A stretch of 63,428 bases of DNA. Source: JAAFHB01 sp037133495. GTDB lineage: Bacteria > Bacteroidota > Bacteroidia > Bacteroidales > Prolixibacteraceae. Made by a program: the position numbers and the translations under genes. The DNA is taken from assembly GCA_037133495.1 (NCBI GenBank), contig JBAXOA010000013.1:1-63428 (forward strand), read 5' to 3'. Positions within the stretch are counted from its first letter, which is position 1; every line of letters begins with the position of its first letter. The notes under the pieces are model-generated. The model was given only the letters and a program-made list of their open reading frames with translations, had not been told where the DNA came from and did not search any database. Below, piece after piece: positions 16,957-25,376 of this stretch.

Positions 16957-19188
16957 TTAGTTTTCAAGAAAATACCTCAGCTGATCGAGCATAATCGGGA
17001 CATCAGCCGGATCCACGCCTTGTTTAATCAAATTTGGCAGATCTTCATCAAAAGCATCCATAAAATCTTTTTCGGAGCTTTCCGGATCATTAATACTTTT
17101 TTTATAAAATTCCAGCGCAATTTTTCTATTGCCCAGGCACCACTGTACATGCCCCATATTAAGCAGGTCATATTTATTCGGAGCATCGCTGATCAGCCGC
17201 TCAAAATATTTATCAGCTTGTTCAACTTTACCGGTAAGGAAGGAGCACCACCCAATGGGTCTCCATATTTTCTTATTGCCAGGGGACAGATATTCGACTT
17301 TATAATATGATTTAAGAGCCTCGTCATAAAGATTCATCTCCATCTGGCACTGTCCGATCGATACGTGTAAACTTAAATTATCCGGTTCAAGTATTTCCGC
17401 TTGCTTAAAGTATTCGAGAGCTTTAGCAGGCTTTTTAAGATTTCTGTAGCATAGCGCAATCTTTTTAAGGATCCATCGTTTATTTTGATCGAAAAGATCA
17501 GCTTTAAGGTAAAAATGAAGCGCCTTTTCATAATCTCCCATTTTCTGGTAACAAAAGGCAAGTTTCTGAAGCATTTCGGCATCATCAGCTCCCTGAAGCA
17601 ATAACCCGAATAAGTCGGCCGCTTCGGGAAAATAATTTTTGGCAAAATTAAATTCAGCAATGCTGCGTTGAATTTTCAAGTCTTCGCCCAATAATTTCGA
17701 GAATGCATATTTATGATGAAAATCAAATTTCCATGCAAAAATGTCTTCAAAACCATCATGTTGAGGATGAATTTTGAAAAACCGATAAAGATCTCTGGTA
17801 TATTGACTGATAATTATTTCCGCTTTTTTGTTGTGCGCCAAAAACGATTCATCATTCGCAATTTCATCACTCTGTTCAGTTTCGGCTTTTAAAGAATCAC
17901 TTACCATTTTCTTGTAGTCGGGCGGGATATTTAAAATACTGAAAAAGAAAGAATATTTATCTGAATTACAAAGCATTGGAGACTTCATAATTAATTGCGT
18001 GAATGCAAGATCTTCTCCCGATTCTTTATTGATAGGGTTGTTGATGATTTCGGGGTGCTCAGGAGTAAACGGAAAAAACCAGTTAGCCAATTCGCTGAAA
18101 AATGGAAATTGCTTTAACATTGAAAATGAGCTTAAAAAAACATCAGCTCCCTCCATCTGAAGTTCTGTCAATTCCTCCATTTTCCCCATCAAGCCTGGCA
18201 CGTCTTTCAGTATTTCCTTCCATTCCGGATTTTTGTCATCAGAAAGACCCTCGCCCAAAAAGCTTTCAATGCTTAATTTATTTCTAAGATTCGGACTCAA
18301 CTTGATCATTTCGGGTAGAATTTCATCCTGGAGTTTTCGTTGTATCTTTTCGGTTTCTTTGCTGCGGATAAATTGGAGAATTGATTTTTCAAAATTCAGC
18401 TTAAACCGCGAATCCTCAATTAAAATCTGTAATCTCCCTGTGATACCATGAAAAAAAGGCATTCTTTGATCATAGAAATAGATACCTATCAACAAGCCAA
18501 TCAAAGCCCGCTGACTTATCTCCTCGTCAGGATGTTCATATGCATGAAAAAGGAGTATGATCTTCTGTTCATCGAAAAACCGCATAAGACTGAGTGTGAG
18601 ACCAGTAACAATAAGTGATTTTTCATAAAATGGGACAGATTCACTCTTTAAGAGCGAATGAAAGAATTGCGTTTCATCTGCTGTCAAACGATCCGCAAAC
18701 CAAAAATGGTAGAATAAAGTGAATATTTTCTGCAGATGTTCTGCTCTTTCCGATCGGGTATCTCCATTTTCAACAGTCGTATTTTCAGGCAGTGACCTCA
18801 GTTCTTTTTGAATTGAATAGTTATCCAAATTCTTGAGAAAATCCCCAAAATTTGTGATGTAGTGCTTTGCAAATCCACGTTTTTTTTGATATTCAACAGA
18901 TTGAGAAAATTTCATCCGCAGATTTTCAAAGGTGCGGTCTGTAAGCTCGAAAGTAGCAATCAATAAATGATCATAAATCTTTTGCCGTTCAGGATCGTTG
19001 ATTCCTTCGACCGTATATTTAAGCATAAATTTGTAATTCTGCTCCAGAGTGATGTATTCATCCCGAAATTCCCCAAGTGCAGTTTCCGAAATTAACTGAT
19101 CAATCAGGTCGAAGGCAGGCTTGAGCTTGCGTTCCGATATCAGGTTACATATATGAATGTATTTCTCCTTTAGTGGTTTCTCTGTCAT
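16957..19188 (-). CDS. Large tetratricopeptide-repeat protein
   Basis: The 743-residue protein is almost entirely helical, with no signal peptide or membrane helix. TPR units are clear in the C-terminal part, about 520-700, for example AFCYQKMGDYEKALHFYLKA, IALCYRNLKKPAKALEYFKQ and IGQCQMEMNLYDEALKSYYK. The first 500 residues are a less regular, charged helical region without a recognised domain. TPRs mediate protein-protein contacts; no partner is evident. It ends 2 bases from the PorP/SprF stop on the other strand. Similar long TPR proteins are widespread in Bacteroidota but of unknown function. Confidence 0.85.
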   Translation of the reverse strand: MTEKPLKEKYIHICNLISERKLKPAFDLIDQLISETALGEFRDEYITLEQNYKFMLKYTVEGINDPERQKIYDHLLIATFELTDRTFENLRMKFSQSVEYQKKRGFAKHYITNFGDFLKNLDNYSIQKELRSLPENTTVENGDTRSERAEHLQKIFTLFYHFWFADRLTADETQFFHSLLKSESVPFYEKSLIVTGLTLSLMRFFDEQKIILLFHAYEHPDEEISQRALIGLLIGIYFYDQRMPFFHGITGRLQILIEDSRFKLNFEKSILQFIRSKETEKIQRKLQDEILPEMIKLSPNLRNKLSIESFLGEGLSDDKNPEWKEILKDVPGLMGKMEELTELQMEGADVFLSSFSMLKQFPFFSELANWFFPFTPEHPEIINNPINKESGEDLAFTQLIMKSPMLCNSDKYSFFFSILNIPPDYKKMVSDSLKAETEQSDEIANDESFLAHNKKAEIIISQYTRDLYRFFKIHPQHDGFEDIFAWKFDFHHKYAFSKLLGEDLKIQRSIAEFNFAKNYFPEAADLFGLLLQGADDAEMLQKLAFCYQKMGDYEKALHFYLKADLFDQNKRWILKKIALCYRNLKKPAKALEYFKQAEILEPDNLSLHVSIGQCQMEMNLYDEALKSYYKVEYLSPGNKKIWRPIGWCSFLTGKVEQADKYFERLISDAPNKYDLLNMGHVQWCLGNRKIALEFYKKSINDPESSEKDFMDAFDEDLPNLIKQGVDPADVPIMLDQLRYFLEN

Positions 19189-19260
19189 CTCAATTGCTCT
19201 GTTACATCTTTATCAAATTTACGAGAAAAAATAGTACCACACAAAAATTATGAGTGGTAA

Positions 19261-19292
19261 TTGGATTAAGTTAAGATGAATTTTTATCTTTG
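19261..19292 (+). promoter_or_regulatory. Promoter of the polyphosphate kinase gene (Bacteroidota type)
   Basis: TTG at 19261-19263, a 21-base spacer and an exact TATCTTTG at 19285-19292 fit the -33/-7 consensus. The ppk ATG is 27 bases downstream. Confidence 0.6.
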
Positions 19293-19318
19293 GGGCATTA
19301 ACTATGGACTCGTAAGAA

Positions 19319-21361
19319 ATGAACACAAGACTCAGAAGTAAAGAAATCAGCTGGTTATCCTTTAACGAAAGGCTTCTTCAAGAGGCAACCAGAAATGAAG
19401 TCCCGCTGATTGAACGACTTAAATTTCTTGGCATATATTCCAATAATCTTGACGAGTTTTTCCGGGTTCGTGTAGCCATACTTCGACGTTTAGCGATGGT
19501 AGGGCAGCTAACCCTTGCGGAAGGTGGAAATCCCCGTGAGATTCTTTCACAGATAGAGGAGATTGTTGTTGAGCACAGTACAAAATTTGAACTGATCTAT
19601 AATCAGATATTAACGGAGCTGGTTCAGGAAAATATCTTCATTGTTAATGAAAAGCAGCTTTCCCCGGAACAAGGTGAGTATGTGACGCAATTCTTCAAAA
19701 GGGAAGTGAGGCCTCGTATTATGCCAATTATTCTTAAAAAAGGCAGCAAAATGCCTCTCCTTCGCGATGATGCTATTTATCTTGCCGTTGATATGGCAAA
19801 GAATAAAAATTCGGAATATGCACTTATTGAAGTCCCTACAGACCTGATTACCAGATTTGTAATTATCCCTTCTAATGATGATAAAACATATATTATTCTC
19901 CTCGAAGATGTCATTCGTTATGAATTGAATGATACCTTTTATATGTTTAATTACAAAAAAATCAGCTCCTATATATTTAAACTGACACGTGATGCCGAGC
20001 TTGATCTGGATGATGATGTGGCAGAAAGCTATGTTAAGCTGGTTGCAAAAAGCATTATAAAGCGAGGAAACAGTGCCCTTGTTCGGTTTGTTCACGAAAA
20101 AGAAATTCCCGAGAATTTACTTTCTTTTCTTCTTTATAAACTGAATTTCAAGAAGGAGGATGTAGTGATCGGAGGAAGCCGGATACATAATTTTAAAGAT
20201 TTTATGGAATTTCCTTTAGTGGGATCCGAACATCTTTACTATAAACCGGTTAGTCCTGTAAAGCATAAGAAGATTGTGCATGGACAAACCTATTTGAACA
20301 GCATCAGTAAAGGCGACATTTTATTTCATTTCCCATACCACTCCTTTTTCCATTTTATCGATTTATTGCGTGAAGTTTCAATCGACCCAAAGGTGACTGA
20401 AATTATGATGACTGGCTACCGAATGGCTCGTAATTCTCACGTTATCAATGCACTGATTAACGCTGCCAGAAATGGGAAAAAGGTGACAATGGTTCTGGAG
20501 ATTCAAGCCCGTTTTAATGAGCAGGAAAATATCCAATATGGTAATATGCTTGACAAAGAAAATGTTAAGGTAATATTAGGCGTTCCTGGCCTTAAAGTTC
20601 ATTCTAAGCTTTGCCTGATTACACGTAAAGAGGATAAAGGAACAAAAAAATATGCCTTCGTAGGTACAGGGAATTTTAATGAATCAACTTCGAAAGTTTT
20701 TTCTGACGTCTTGTTATGCACGGCTGATCCTAATATTACCGCCGAGGTGACGCGTGTTTTTAATTTTTTTGAACGCAATTATAAAATCGGAAGATTTCAG
20801 CATCTGCTGGTCTCTCCTTTCACAATGCGGAATAAAATAGTTTTAATGATCAAACAAGAAATCGCAAATGCCAAGGCTGGAATTGAAGCGCGTATTTATC
20901 TGAAGTGCAATAATCTGGTTGATGCCGAAATTATTGGCAAAATCGAAGAAGCTGCTAAATGCGGTGTGGATGTCAGGCTAAATGTCAGGGGAATGTTTTC
21001 TATGTTTCCAACCTCTGCTGACGGGAAGGTAACCATTCCAGCTATTGGCCTGATAGACAGGTATCTTGAGCATTCTCGGTTGTTCTATTTCTATGATGGA
21101 GGCGACGAAAAAGTTTATATCTCATCATCTGATTTTATGACGCGGAACCTCGATAGAAGGCTGGAAGTGGCTGTTCCTATTTATGACAAAGAGATCAGAG
21201 AAGAATTAATCGATTTCTTTAACCTTCAATGGCAGGATAATACAGCGGCCAGAATTTTAGATAACGATTTAAATAATATCCTCAAAAGTCAGGATAAGGG
21301 ACCCCGGGTTAAATCACAACTCGAATTTTATGATTATCTCCGCGAAAGAAACCTTCGGTAA
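19319..21361 (+). CDS. ppk: Polyphosphate kinase 1
   Basis: PPK1 reversibly transfers the gamma-phosphate of ATP to polyphosphate at the inner membrane. The 680-residue protein has the four usual domains: helical N-domain from about 8 (EISWLSFNERLLQEA), middle domain from about 120, and two phospholipase-D-like C-domains. The histidine that is autophosphorylated in characterised PPK1 enzymes corresponds to His428 (LKVHSKLCLI); the second conserved histidine is His585 (LEHSRLFYF). GTGNFNES around 452-459 is also typical. Its 3' end overlaps the next gene by 32 bases. A clear promoter lies upstream. Confidence 0.97.
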   Translation: MNTRLRSKEISWLSFNERLLQEATRNEVPLIERLKFLGIYSNNLDEFFRVRVAILRRLAMVGQLTLAEGGNPREILSQIEEIVVEHSTKFELIYNQILTELVQENIFIVNEKQLSPEQGEYVTQFFKREVRPRIMPIILKKGSKMPLLRDDAIYLAVDMAKNKNSEYALIEVPTDLITRFVIIPSNDDKTYIILLEDVIRYELNDTFYMFNYKKISSYIFKLTRDAELDLDDDVAESYVKLVAKSIIKRGNSALVRFVHEKEIPENLLSFLLYKLNFKKEDVVIGGSRIHNFKDFMEFPLVGSEHLYYKPVSPVKHKKIVHGQTYLNSISKGDILFHFPYHSFFHFIDLLREVSIDPKVTEIMMTGYRMARNSHVINALINAARNGKKVTMVLEIQARFNEQENIQYGNMLDKENVKVILGVPGLKVHSKLCLITRKEDKGTKKYAFVGTGNFNESTSKVFSDVLLCTADPNITAEVTRVFNFFERNYKIGRFQHLLVSPFTMRNKIVLMIKQEIANAKAGIEARIYLKCNNLVDAEIIGKIEEAAKCGVDVRLNVRGMFSMFPTSADGKVTIPAIGLIDRYLEHSRLFYFYDGGDEKVYISSSDFMTRNLDRRLEVAVPIYDKEIREELIDFFNLQWQDNTAARILDNDLNNILKSQDKGPRVKSQLEFYDYLRERNLR

Positions 21362-21881
21362 TCTTGACAGTAAAGATATTAAACAAAACATCCTGGCTGT
21401 CGGCATTCGCGAACTTGAGCTTTGGAAAAGAGCAATCACAGCTGATGAGAAACTCTTCAATCAGCTTTATAAATTCATATTCTCAGACGAACAGAGATTG
21501 GCATGGCGCTCTTGCTGGATTCTCGATACTGCCTCCGAAGAATTTCCCGATTTATTTGCCGGCAAGCTTCCCGATCTTATCGAAGGACTTTCAACTACAA
21601 AAAACAGTTCATTAAAAAGACACTTTACCAGGATTTTAAGCCGTTACCAAATTCCGGAGGAGTTCCTTGGAATGGTTGTCAACCTTAGTTTCGACCTCCT
21701 TAAACCTTCTGAGCCAGCTGCTGTTCGTGTAAATGCACTTCAAATCCTGTACAATATTGCACTTCAGTTGCCGGAATTAAAGGGAGAACTTATTGCTGTG
21801 CTTGAGCAATTAATCGAGGACGGAGGTTCTGCAGGATTTATCAACAGATCGACCAGACTACTCAAAATACTTCGATCTTAA
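21330..21881 (+). CDS. Helical-repeat (HEAT-like) hypothetical protein overlapping ppk
   Basis: The 183-residue protein is rich in helices of about 30-40 residues, for example DEQRLAWRSCWILDTASEEF and AAVRVNALQILYNIALQLP. This suggests an armadillo/HEAT-like scaffold, but I do not recognise a named family. It starts with an ATG inside the last codons of ppk in another frame (32-base overlap), which points to translational coupling and possibly related function. It has no signal peptide or membrane helix. It ends 4 bases into the convergent neighbour. Confidence 0.75.
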   Translation: MIISAKETFGNLDSKDIKQNILAVGIRELELWKRAITADEKLFNQLYKFIFSDEQRLAWRSCWILDTASEEFPDLFAGKLPDLIEGLSTTKNSSLKRHFTRILSRYQIPEEFLGMVVNLSFDLLKPSEPAAVRVNALQILYNIALQLPELKGELIAVLEQLIEDGGSAGFINRSTRLLKILRS

Positions 21882-22384
21882 TGATGCATAAAGGTGCTGA
21901 AAACAGATACCGAAATGATACCCCAAATTATGATTGAAAGGATCATATAAGACATAAAATGGTGATTATGCTTAAAGTATTTATTGCCCAATAAGGCACC
22001 TACGGGGATAGAGAGAATTACGGGCGAAAGGATTGCAAGTCCCCATATACCAAATCGCTGACGCAAAATGACGATAATTTTATTCCTTCTTGTGAATTTC
22101 CTGGCATTTATCAACTTGCTCTTTCGTTCTTTCCTCCATAATTCGAATCTTACTTTAAAGATAACCGGTGTAAAATGATACACCATCGGCCATAGTAATT
22201 TTAGCTCCTTGAAAAGAAATCCAAAGAAATAGTAATAAAATAAAAATCCTAGAATTCCCCCTGTCTCAATGAAAAAAAAAGTCTCCAATTCATTCAGCTT
22301 GAGGCTAAAAGAATATGGGGTCGCCCAAAAGTACTTTACACTTGCAACCAAAAAAACACTAATTACCTTAAGAATGTACTCCAT
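21878..22384 (-). CDS. Small integral membrane protein of unknown function
   Basis: The 168-residue protein has about four hydrophobic segments (about 5-20, 40-60, 108-130 and 143-165). A very basic cytoplasmic loop between them (RFELWRKERKSKLINARKFTRRNK) is followed by RFGIWGLAILSPVILSIPVGALLG. That last stretch loosely recalls DedA/small-multidrug-export-like membrane proteins, but the match is too weak to name. It converges on the HEAT-like gene with a 4-base stop overlap. Confidence 0.7.
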   Translation of the reverse strand: MEYILKVISVFLVASVKYFWATPYSFSLKLNELETFFFIETGGILGFLFYYYFFGFLFKELKLLWPMVYHFTPVIFKVRFELWRKERKSKLINARKFTRRNKIIVILRQRFGIWGLAILSPVILSIPVGALLGNKYFKHNHHFMSYMILSIIIWGIISVSVFSTFMHH

Positions 22385-22478
22385 CTTTACAAAAATAGCA
22401 GGAATGCAGCCATTACAACAATCTGTTTAGTTAAAAAATATTATCAGTGCCATTCAAAAATGTTCGTTTTTTCATTTT

Positions 22479-22494
22479 ATAAACATATGTTTAT
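22479..22494. promoter_or_regulatory. 16-bp perfect palindrome in a divergent intergenic region
   Basis: ATAAACATATGTTTAT is a perfect inverted repeat lying between the two divergent membrane-protein genes, 45 bases before the ATG at 22539. It could be an operator for a dimeric regulator; AT-rich palindromes also arise by chance, so confidence is low. Confidence 0.3.
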
Positions 22495-22538
22495 CATTCG
22501 ATCTGAACAAAACATTGTTTTTTTTGTTCGGGTATATT

Positions 22539-23165
22539 ATGGATACGTTAAATTTATATATCAGCATGTTTTACGGGCTAATTGGCTTGGTGCTGCTCTC
22601 CGGTAGTTTTTGGGTGAGACCCAACACTAAAAGCTGGTCGTTTTATAGTATTGTAATCTTTGGGTTTCTTTTGGCAGGAGTGATTATACATTCTTATCTC
22701 TTAGCAATTTCGGCATTGCTTGCGGCATTGATAAATATTTACAGACTTCGTATGCATATCGCCAAAAACAGAACTTTGGAAGTGATATTTATTGATGACA
22801 GAGAAGACTATTACCTGAACCATTTTTTAGACTATTACCGCGAAGACATAGAGAAGTATTTCCCTCGCTTTGACTTTAATATTGAAGATGAATTTCTCAT
22901 TGCATTGCTTTTTTCCAAGATGGAAACTGTTGGACTGATTATTGCAGAGATAAAAGATGTTGACACTTTAAGGATTTGTGTTGATTATATGGTTCCTAAA
23001 CACCGCAACTCAGAACTGGCAAAAACTTTTTATCAATGCGAAATGCGATGTATCGATTTTTTAGGATACCGTAATTTATATATTGAACCTCAAAGTAAAG
23101 CACATAATAACTACCTTGAAAGGATTGGTTTCAGACTTGTCGATGGGAAGTATGTAAACCAATAG
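22539..23165 (+). CDS. Membrane-anchored protein with a GNAT acetyltransferase-like domain
   Basis: The first 75 or so residues hold two to three membrane helices (YISMFYGLIGLVLLSG, IVIFGFLLAGVIIHSYLLAI). The cytoplasmic remainder (about 80-208) looks like a GNAT fold: a conserved beta-strand VGLIIAEIKD, DTLRICVDYMVPKHRNS, then FYQCEMRCIDFLGYRNLYIEP and a C-terminal NNYLERIGFRLVDGKYV resembling the family's final NxxYxxxGF pattern. The acyl acceptor is unknown. A TTG at 22515 would add eight residues; the ATG at 22539 is preferred. Confidence 0.7.
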   Translation: MDTLNLYISMFYGLIGLVLLSGSFWVRPNTKSWSFYSIVIFGFLLAGVIIHSYLLAISALLAALINIYRLRMHIAKNRTLEVIFIDDREDYYLNHFLDYYREDIEKYFPRFDFNIEDEFLIALLFSKMETVGLIIAEIKDVDTLRICVDYMVPKHRNSELAKTFYQCEMRCIDFLGYRNLYIEPQSKAHNNYLERIGFRLVDGKYVNQ

Positions 23166-23315
23166 GCAAAACCAATAAACTTTATTATGTTTTCCTGACA
23201 TCTTAACCCTGAATTATTGAATAATATTTTGTACCTTCATAAATATTTGAGTCTGCATTCAATAGCATGATTTATCAATTTATTTTTGGTGTTCAAACTA
23301 TTATTATCAGCCCTT

Positions 23316-23771
23316 ATGTCAAAAGAATTTATCAGTTGTCTTTTGCATGTTGTGATAGGAACCAGTCAGCAGAAGAATTTTCTGACAGCTGATGTCCGAA
23401 GCCAACTCTCTACATACCTTTCGGCCGTGGCAAAATCGAAAGGAACCAAGATCGTTGCTCTTGGCGGAACTGAAAATCATATTCATTTTTTGTTGGCGCT
23501 TCCTTCAAAACTCTCTATTGAATCGGCAATCATCCCATTAAAACAAAGCGCTACAACCTGGTTAAGGCAAAACTTCGATCCATTGCGTTCTTTCAGCTGG
23601 GCGAGCGGATTCGCGGCCTTTTCTATTGGCAGATCGCAGCTTGACAGCACTTTACTGTATATCCAAAATCAGGAACAATACCACTGGAAGCGATCATTTC
23701 AAGAGGAATATATCGAATTTTTGAATTTTCATCATTTACCCTACAAAGAGTCTTCACTCTTTGATGAATAA
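23316..23771 (+). CDS. Y1 (HUH) transposase of the REP-associated / IS200-like type
   Basis: The 151-residue protein has the single-strand-nicking HUH signature in GGTENHIHFLLALPS (His-x-His at about 56-58). A candidate catalytic tyrosine lies in the helix LLYIQNQEQYHWKRSFQEEY near 122-128. Length and pattern match REP-associated tyrosine transposases and IS200-type TnpA. No second IS gene (tnpB) or clear terminal hairpins bound it, so it may be a domesticated single-copy enzyme. A TTG at 23286 opens the frame earlier, but MSKEFISC from 23316 is the usual start. A perfect palindrome lies about 450 bases downstream. Confidence 0.85.
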   Translation: MSKEFISCLLHVVIGTSQQKNFLTADVRSQLSTYLSAVAKSKGTKIVALGGTENHIHFLLALPSKLSIESAIIPLKQSATTWLRQNFDPLRSFSWASGFAAFSIGRSQLDSTLLYIQNQEQYHWKRSFQEEYIEFLNFHHLPYKESSLFDE

Positions 23772-23827
23772 TTCTTTATCTTTACCGCACACTTTATTAT
23801 CAATATAAATCATTCCTATTTTTATTT

Positions 23828-24202
23828 ATGAAAAATTCAAAAATACTTTTCGCACTATTCATCCTGTTATCAATAGCCTTATCTTCTAACGGAGCAGAAA
23901 AAGGATATCAAAAAATACTTGGAAAGTGGGATTTCTCGGCTCCAAACGCCCCACAGCCATACGATAGCGGAGTTCTGACCCTTAAAGAGACTGATCAAAA
24001 ACTTGGTGCAGAGTTTACTATTCAGGGACAAGCAATGACAGTACCCAAAATAGAATTTGAAGCCGAAACGCTAACTTTGTATTTTACAGTGGAAAACACC
24101 CCGATTACCTTAAAGTTCAAGATCAAAGACGGACTGCTGGATGGTTCGACTGAAACACCAAACGGAACGATAACTGTTACGGCAAAACCATCAAAAAAAT
24201 AA
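23828..24202 (+). CDS. Small exported beta-rich protein of unknown function
   Basis: The 124-residue protein has a signal peptide (about 1-22, ILFALFILLSIALSSNGA). The mature chain starts with a GKWDFSAP lipocalin-like opening and contains alternating strands (DSGVLTLKETDQKLGAEFTI, ETLTLYFTVENTPITLKF). It is probably periplasmic. The fold resembles small Bacteroidota proteins that follow enzyme domains, but no function can be assigned. The 50-bp palindrome begins 19 bases after its stop. Confidence 0.75.
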   Translation: MKNSKILFALFILLSIALSSNGAEKGYQKILGKWDFSAPNAPQPYDSGVLTLKETDQKLGAEFTIQGQAMTVPKIEFEAETLTLYFTVENTPITLKFKIKDGLLDGSTETPNGTITVTAKPSKK

Positions 24203-24221
24203 TTACTTAATCCATTCTATG

Positions 24222-24271
24222 CTTGCAAATAGGAAACGCCATGAAATTTCATGGCGTTTCCTATTTGCAAG
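24222..24271. repeat. Perfect 50-bp palindrome between convergent genes
   Basis: The 25-base arm running from CTTGCAAATAGG through CGCCATGAAA is followed immediately by its exact reverse complement, with no loop bases. It sits in the gap between two convergent genes and could act as a bidirectional transcription stop or mRNA-stabilising stem; flanking T-runs are weak. It may instead be a REP-type target of the Y1 transposase encoded nearby. No second copy was seen in this window. Confidence 0.85.
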
Positions 24272-24278
24272 TATCTTA

Positions 24279-25331
24279 TTATCGTGTGAGGTACTGTTTT
24301 TCGTAATATTTTTCATACGCACCTGATGAAACATTTTCAAGCCATTCGGGGTTGGCAAGATACCAATCCACTGTTTTTTCGATCCCTTCTTCAAACTGAA
24401 GCGAGGGTTTCCACCCTAGTTCATGCTGAATTTTAGTGGAATCAATCGCATAGCGTAAGTCGTGACCGGCACGGTCTTTCACGTAGGTAATTAACTTTTC
24501 TGATGTTCCTTCTTCTCGTCCAAGCTTATGATCCATTGTTTTGCATAACTGACGTATCAACGCAATATTAGTCCATTCGTTATTCCCTCCGATATTATAT
24601 GTTTCACCATTTTCCCCTTCGTGAAATACCAGATCGATAGCTGCCGCATGATCTTCCACATAAAGCCAGTCACGGATATTCTCACCTTTCCCATAAATCG
24701 GAATTGGTTTGTTCGTACTGATATTATGAATTGCCAGAGGAATCAGCTTCTCCGGAAATTGATTGGGTCCATAATTATTAGAGCAATTTGTGATAACAAT
24801 TGGCAATTTATAAGTATTGTGATAAGCTCTTACCAAGTGATCGGAACTCGCTTTTGAGGCAGAGTAGGGACTTTGAGGATCATAGGAAGTAGTCTCCAGG
24901 AAAAGTCCTGTTTCTCCTAATGAACCATACACCTCGTCGGTCGAGATATGATAAAACCGCTTTCCTTCAATGTTATTTTTCCATATTTCGCGGGCTCCGT
25001 TCAGTAAATTTACCGTGCCAACAATATTGGTCATAATGAATGACATAGGATCAGATATCGAACGGTCAACATGCGATTCTGCAGCAAGATGCAAAACCCC
25101 GTCGAACTGATATTTTTCAAACAAGTTGCTCACAAATGCGGCATCATTGATGTCTCCTTTAACAAATTCATAGTTTGGTAAGGCATCGATATCCTTCAGG
25201 TTTTCCAGATTTCCTGCATAGGTCAGCAAATCGAGATTAACAATATTATACCCGGAATATTTATTTACAAATCTCCTTACTACATGTGAACCGATAAAGC
25301 CAGCGCCTCCGGTAATCAAAATATTCTTCAT
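24279..25331 (-). CDS. rfbB: dTDP-glucose 4,6-dehydratase
   Basis: RfbB converts dTDP-glucose to dTDP-4-keto-6-deoxyglucose, the second step toward dTDP-rhamnose. The 350-residue sequence has the NAD-binding ITGGAGFIGSHVVRRF (about 5-20), HLAAESHVDRSI (about 81-92), STDEVYGSLGE with the catalytic Thr/Asp/Glu (about 130-140), and YSASKASSDHLVRAYHNTY with the YxxxK pair (about 156-174). NCSNNYGPNQFPEKLIP and RDWLYVEDH are also typical. It lies 45 bases downstream of galE on the same strand. The other rml genes are not in the window. Confidence 0.96.
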   Translation of the reverse strand: MKNILITGGAGFIGSHVVRRFVNKYSGYNIVNLDLLTYAGNLENLKDIDALPNYEFVKGDINDAAFVSNLFEKYQFDGVLHLAAESHVDRSISDPMSFIMTNIVGTVNLLNGAREIWKNNIEGKRFYHISTDEVYGSLGETGLFLETTSYDPQSPYSASKASSDHLVRAYHNTYKLPIVITNCSNNYGPNQFPEKLIPLAIHNISTNKPIPIYGKGENIRDWLYVEDHAAAIDLVFHEGENGETYNIGGNNEWTNIALIRQLCKTMDHKLGREEGTSEKLITYVKDRAGHDLRYAIDSTKIQHELGWKPSLQFEEGIEKTVDWYLANPEWLENVSSGAYEKYYEKQYLTR

Positions 25332-25376
25332 GCTTTTAAATAGATTAGGTATGACGTTAAGTCTTTAAATGTGTTA

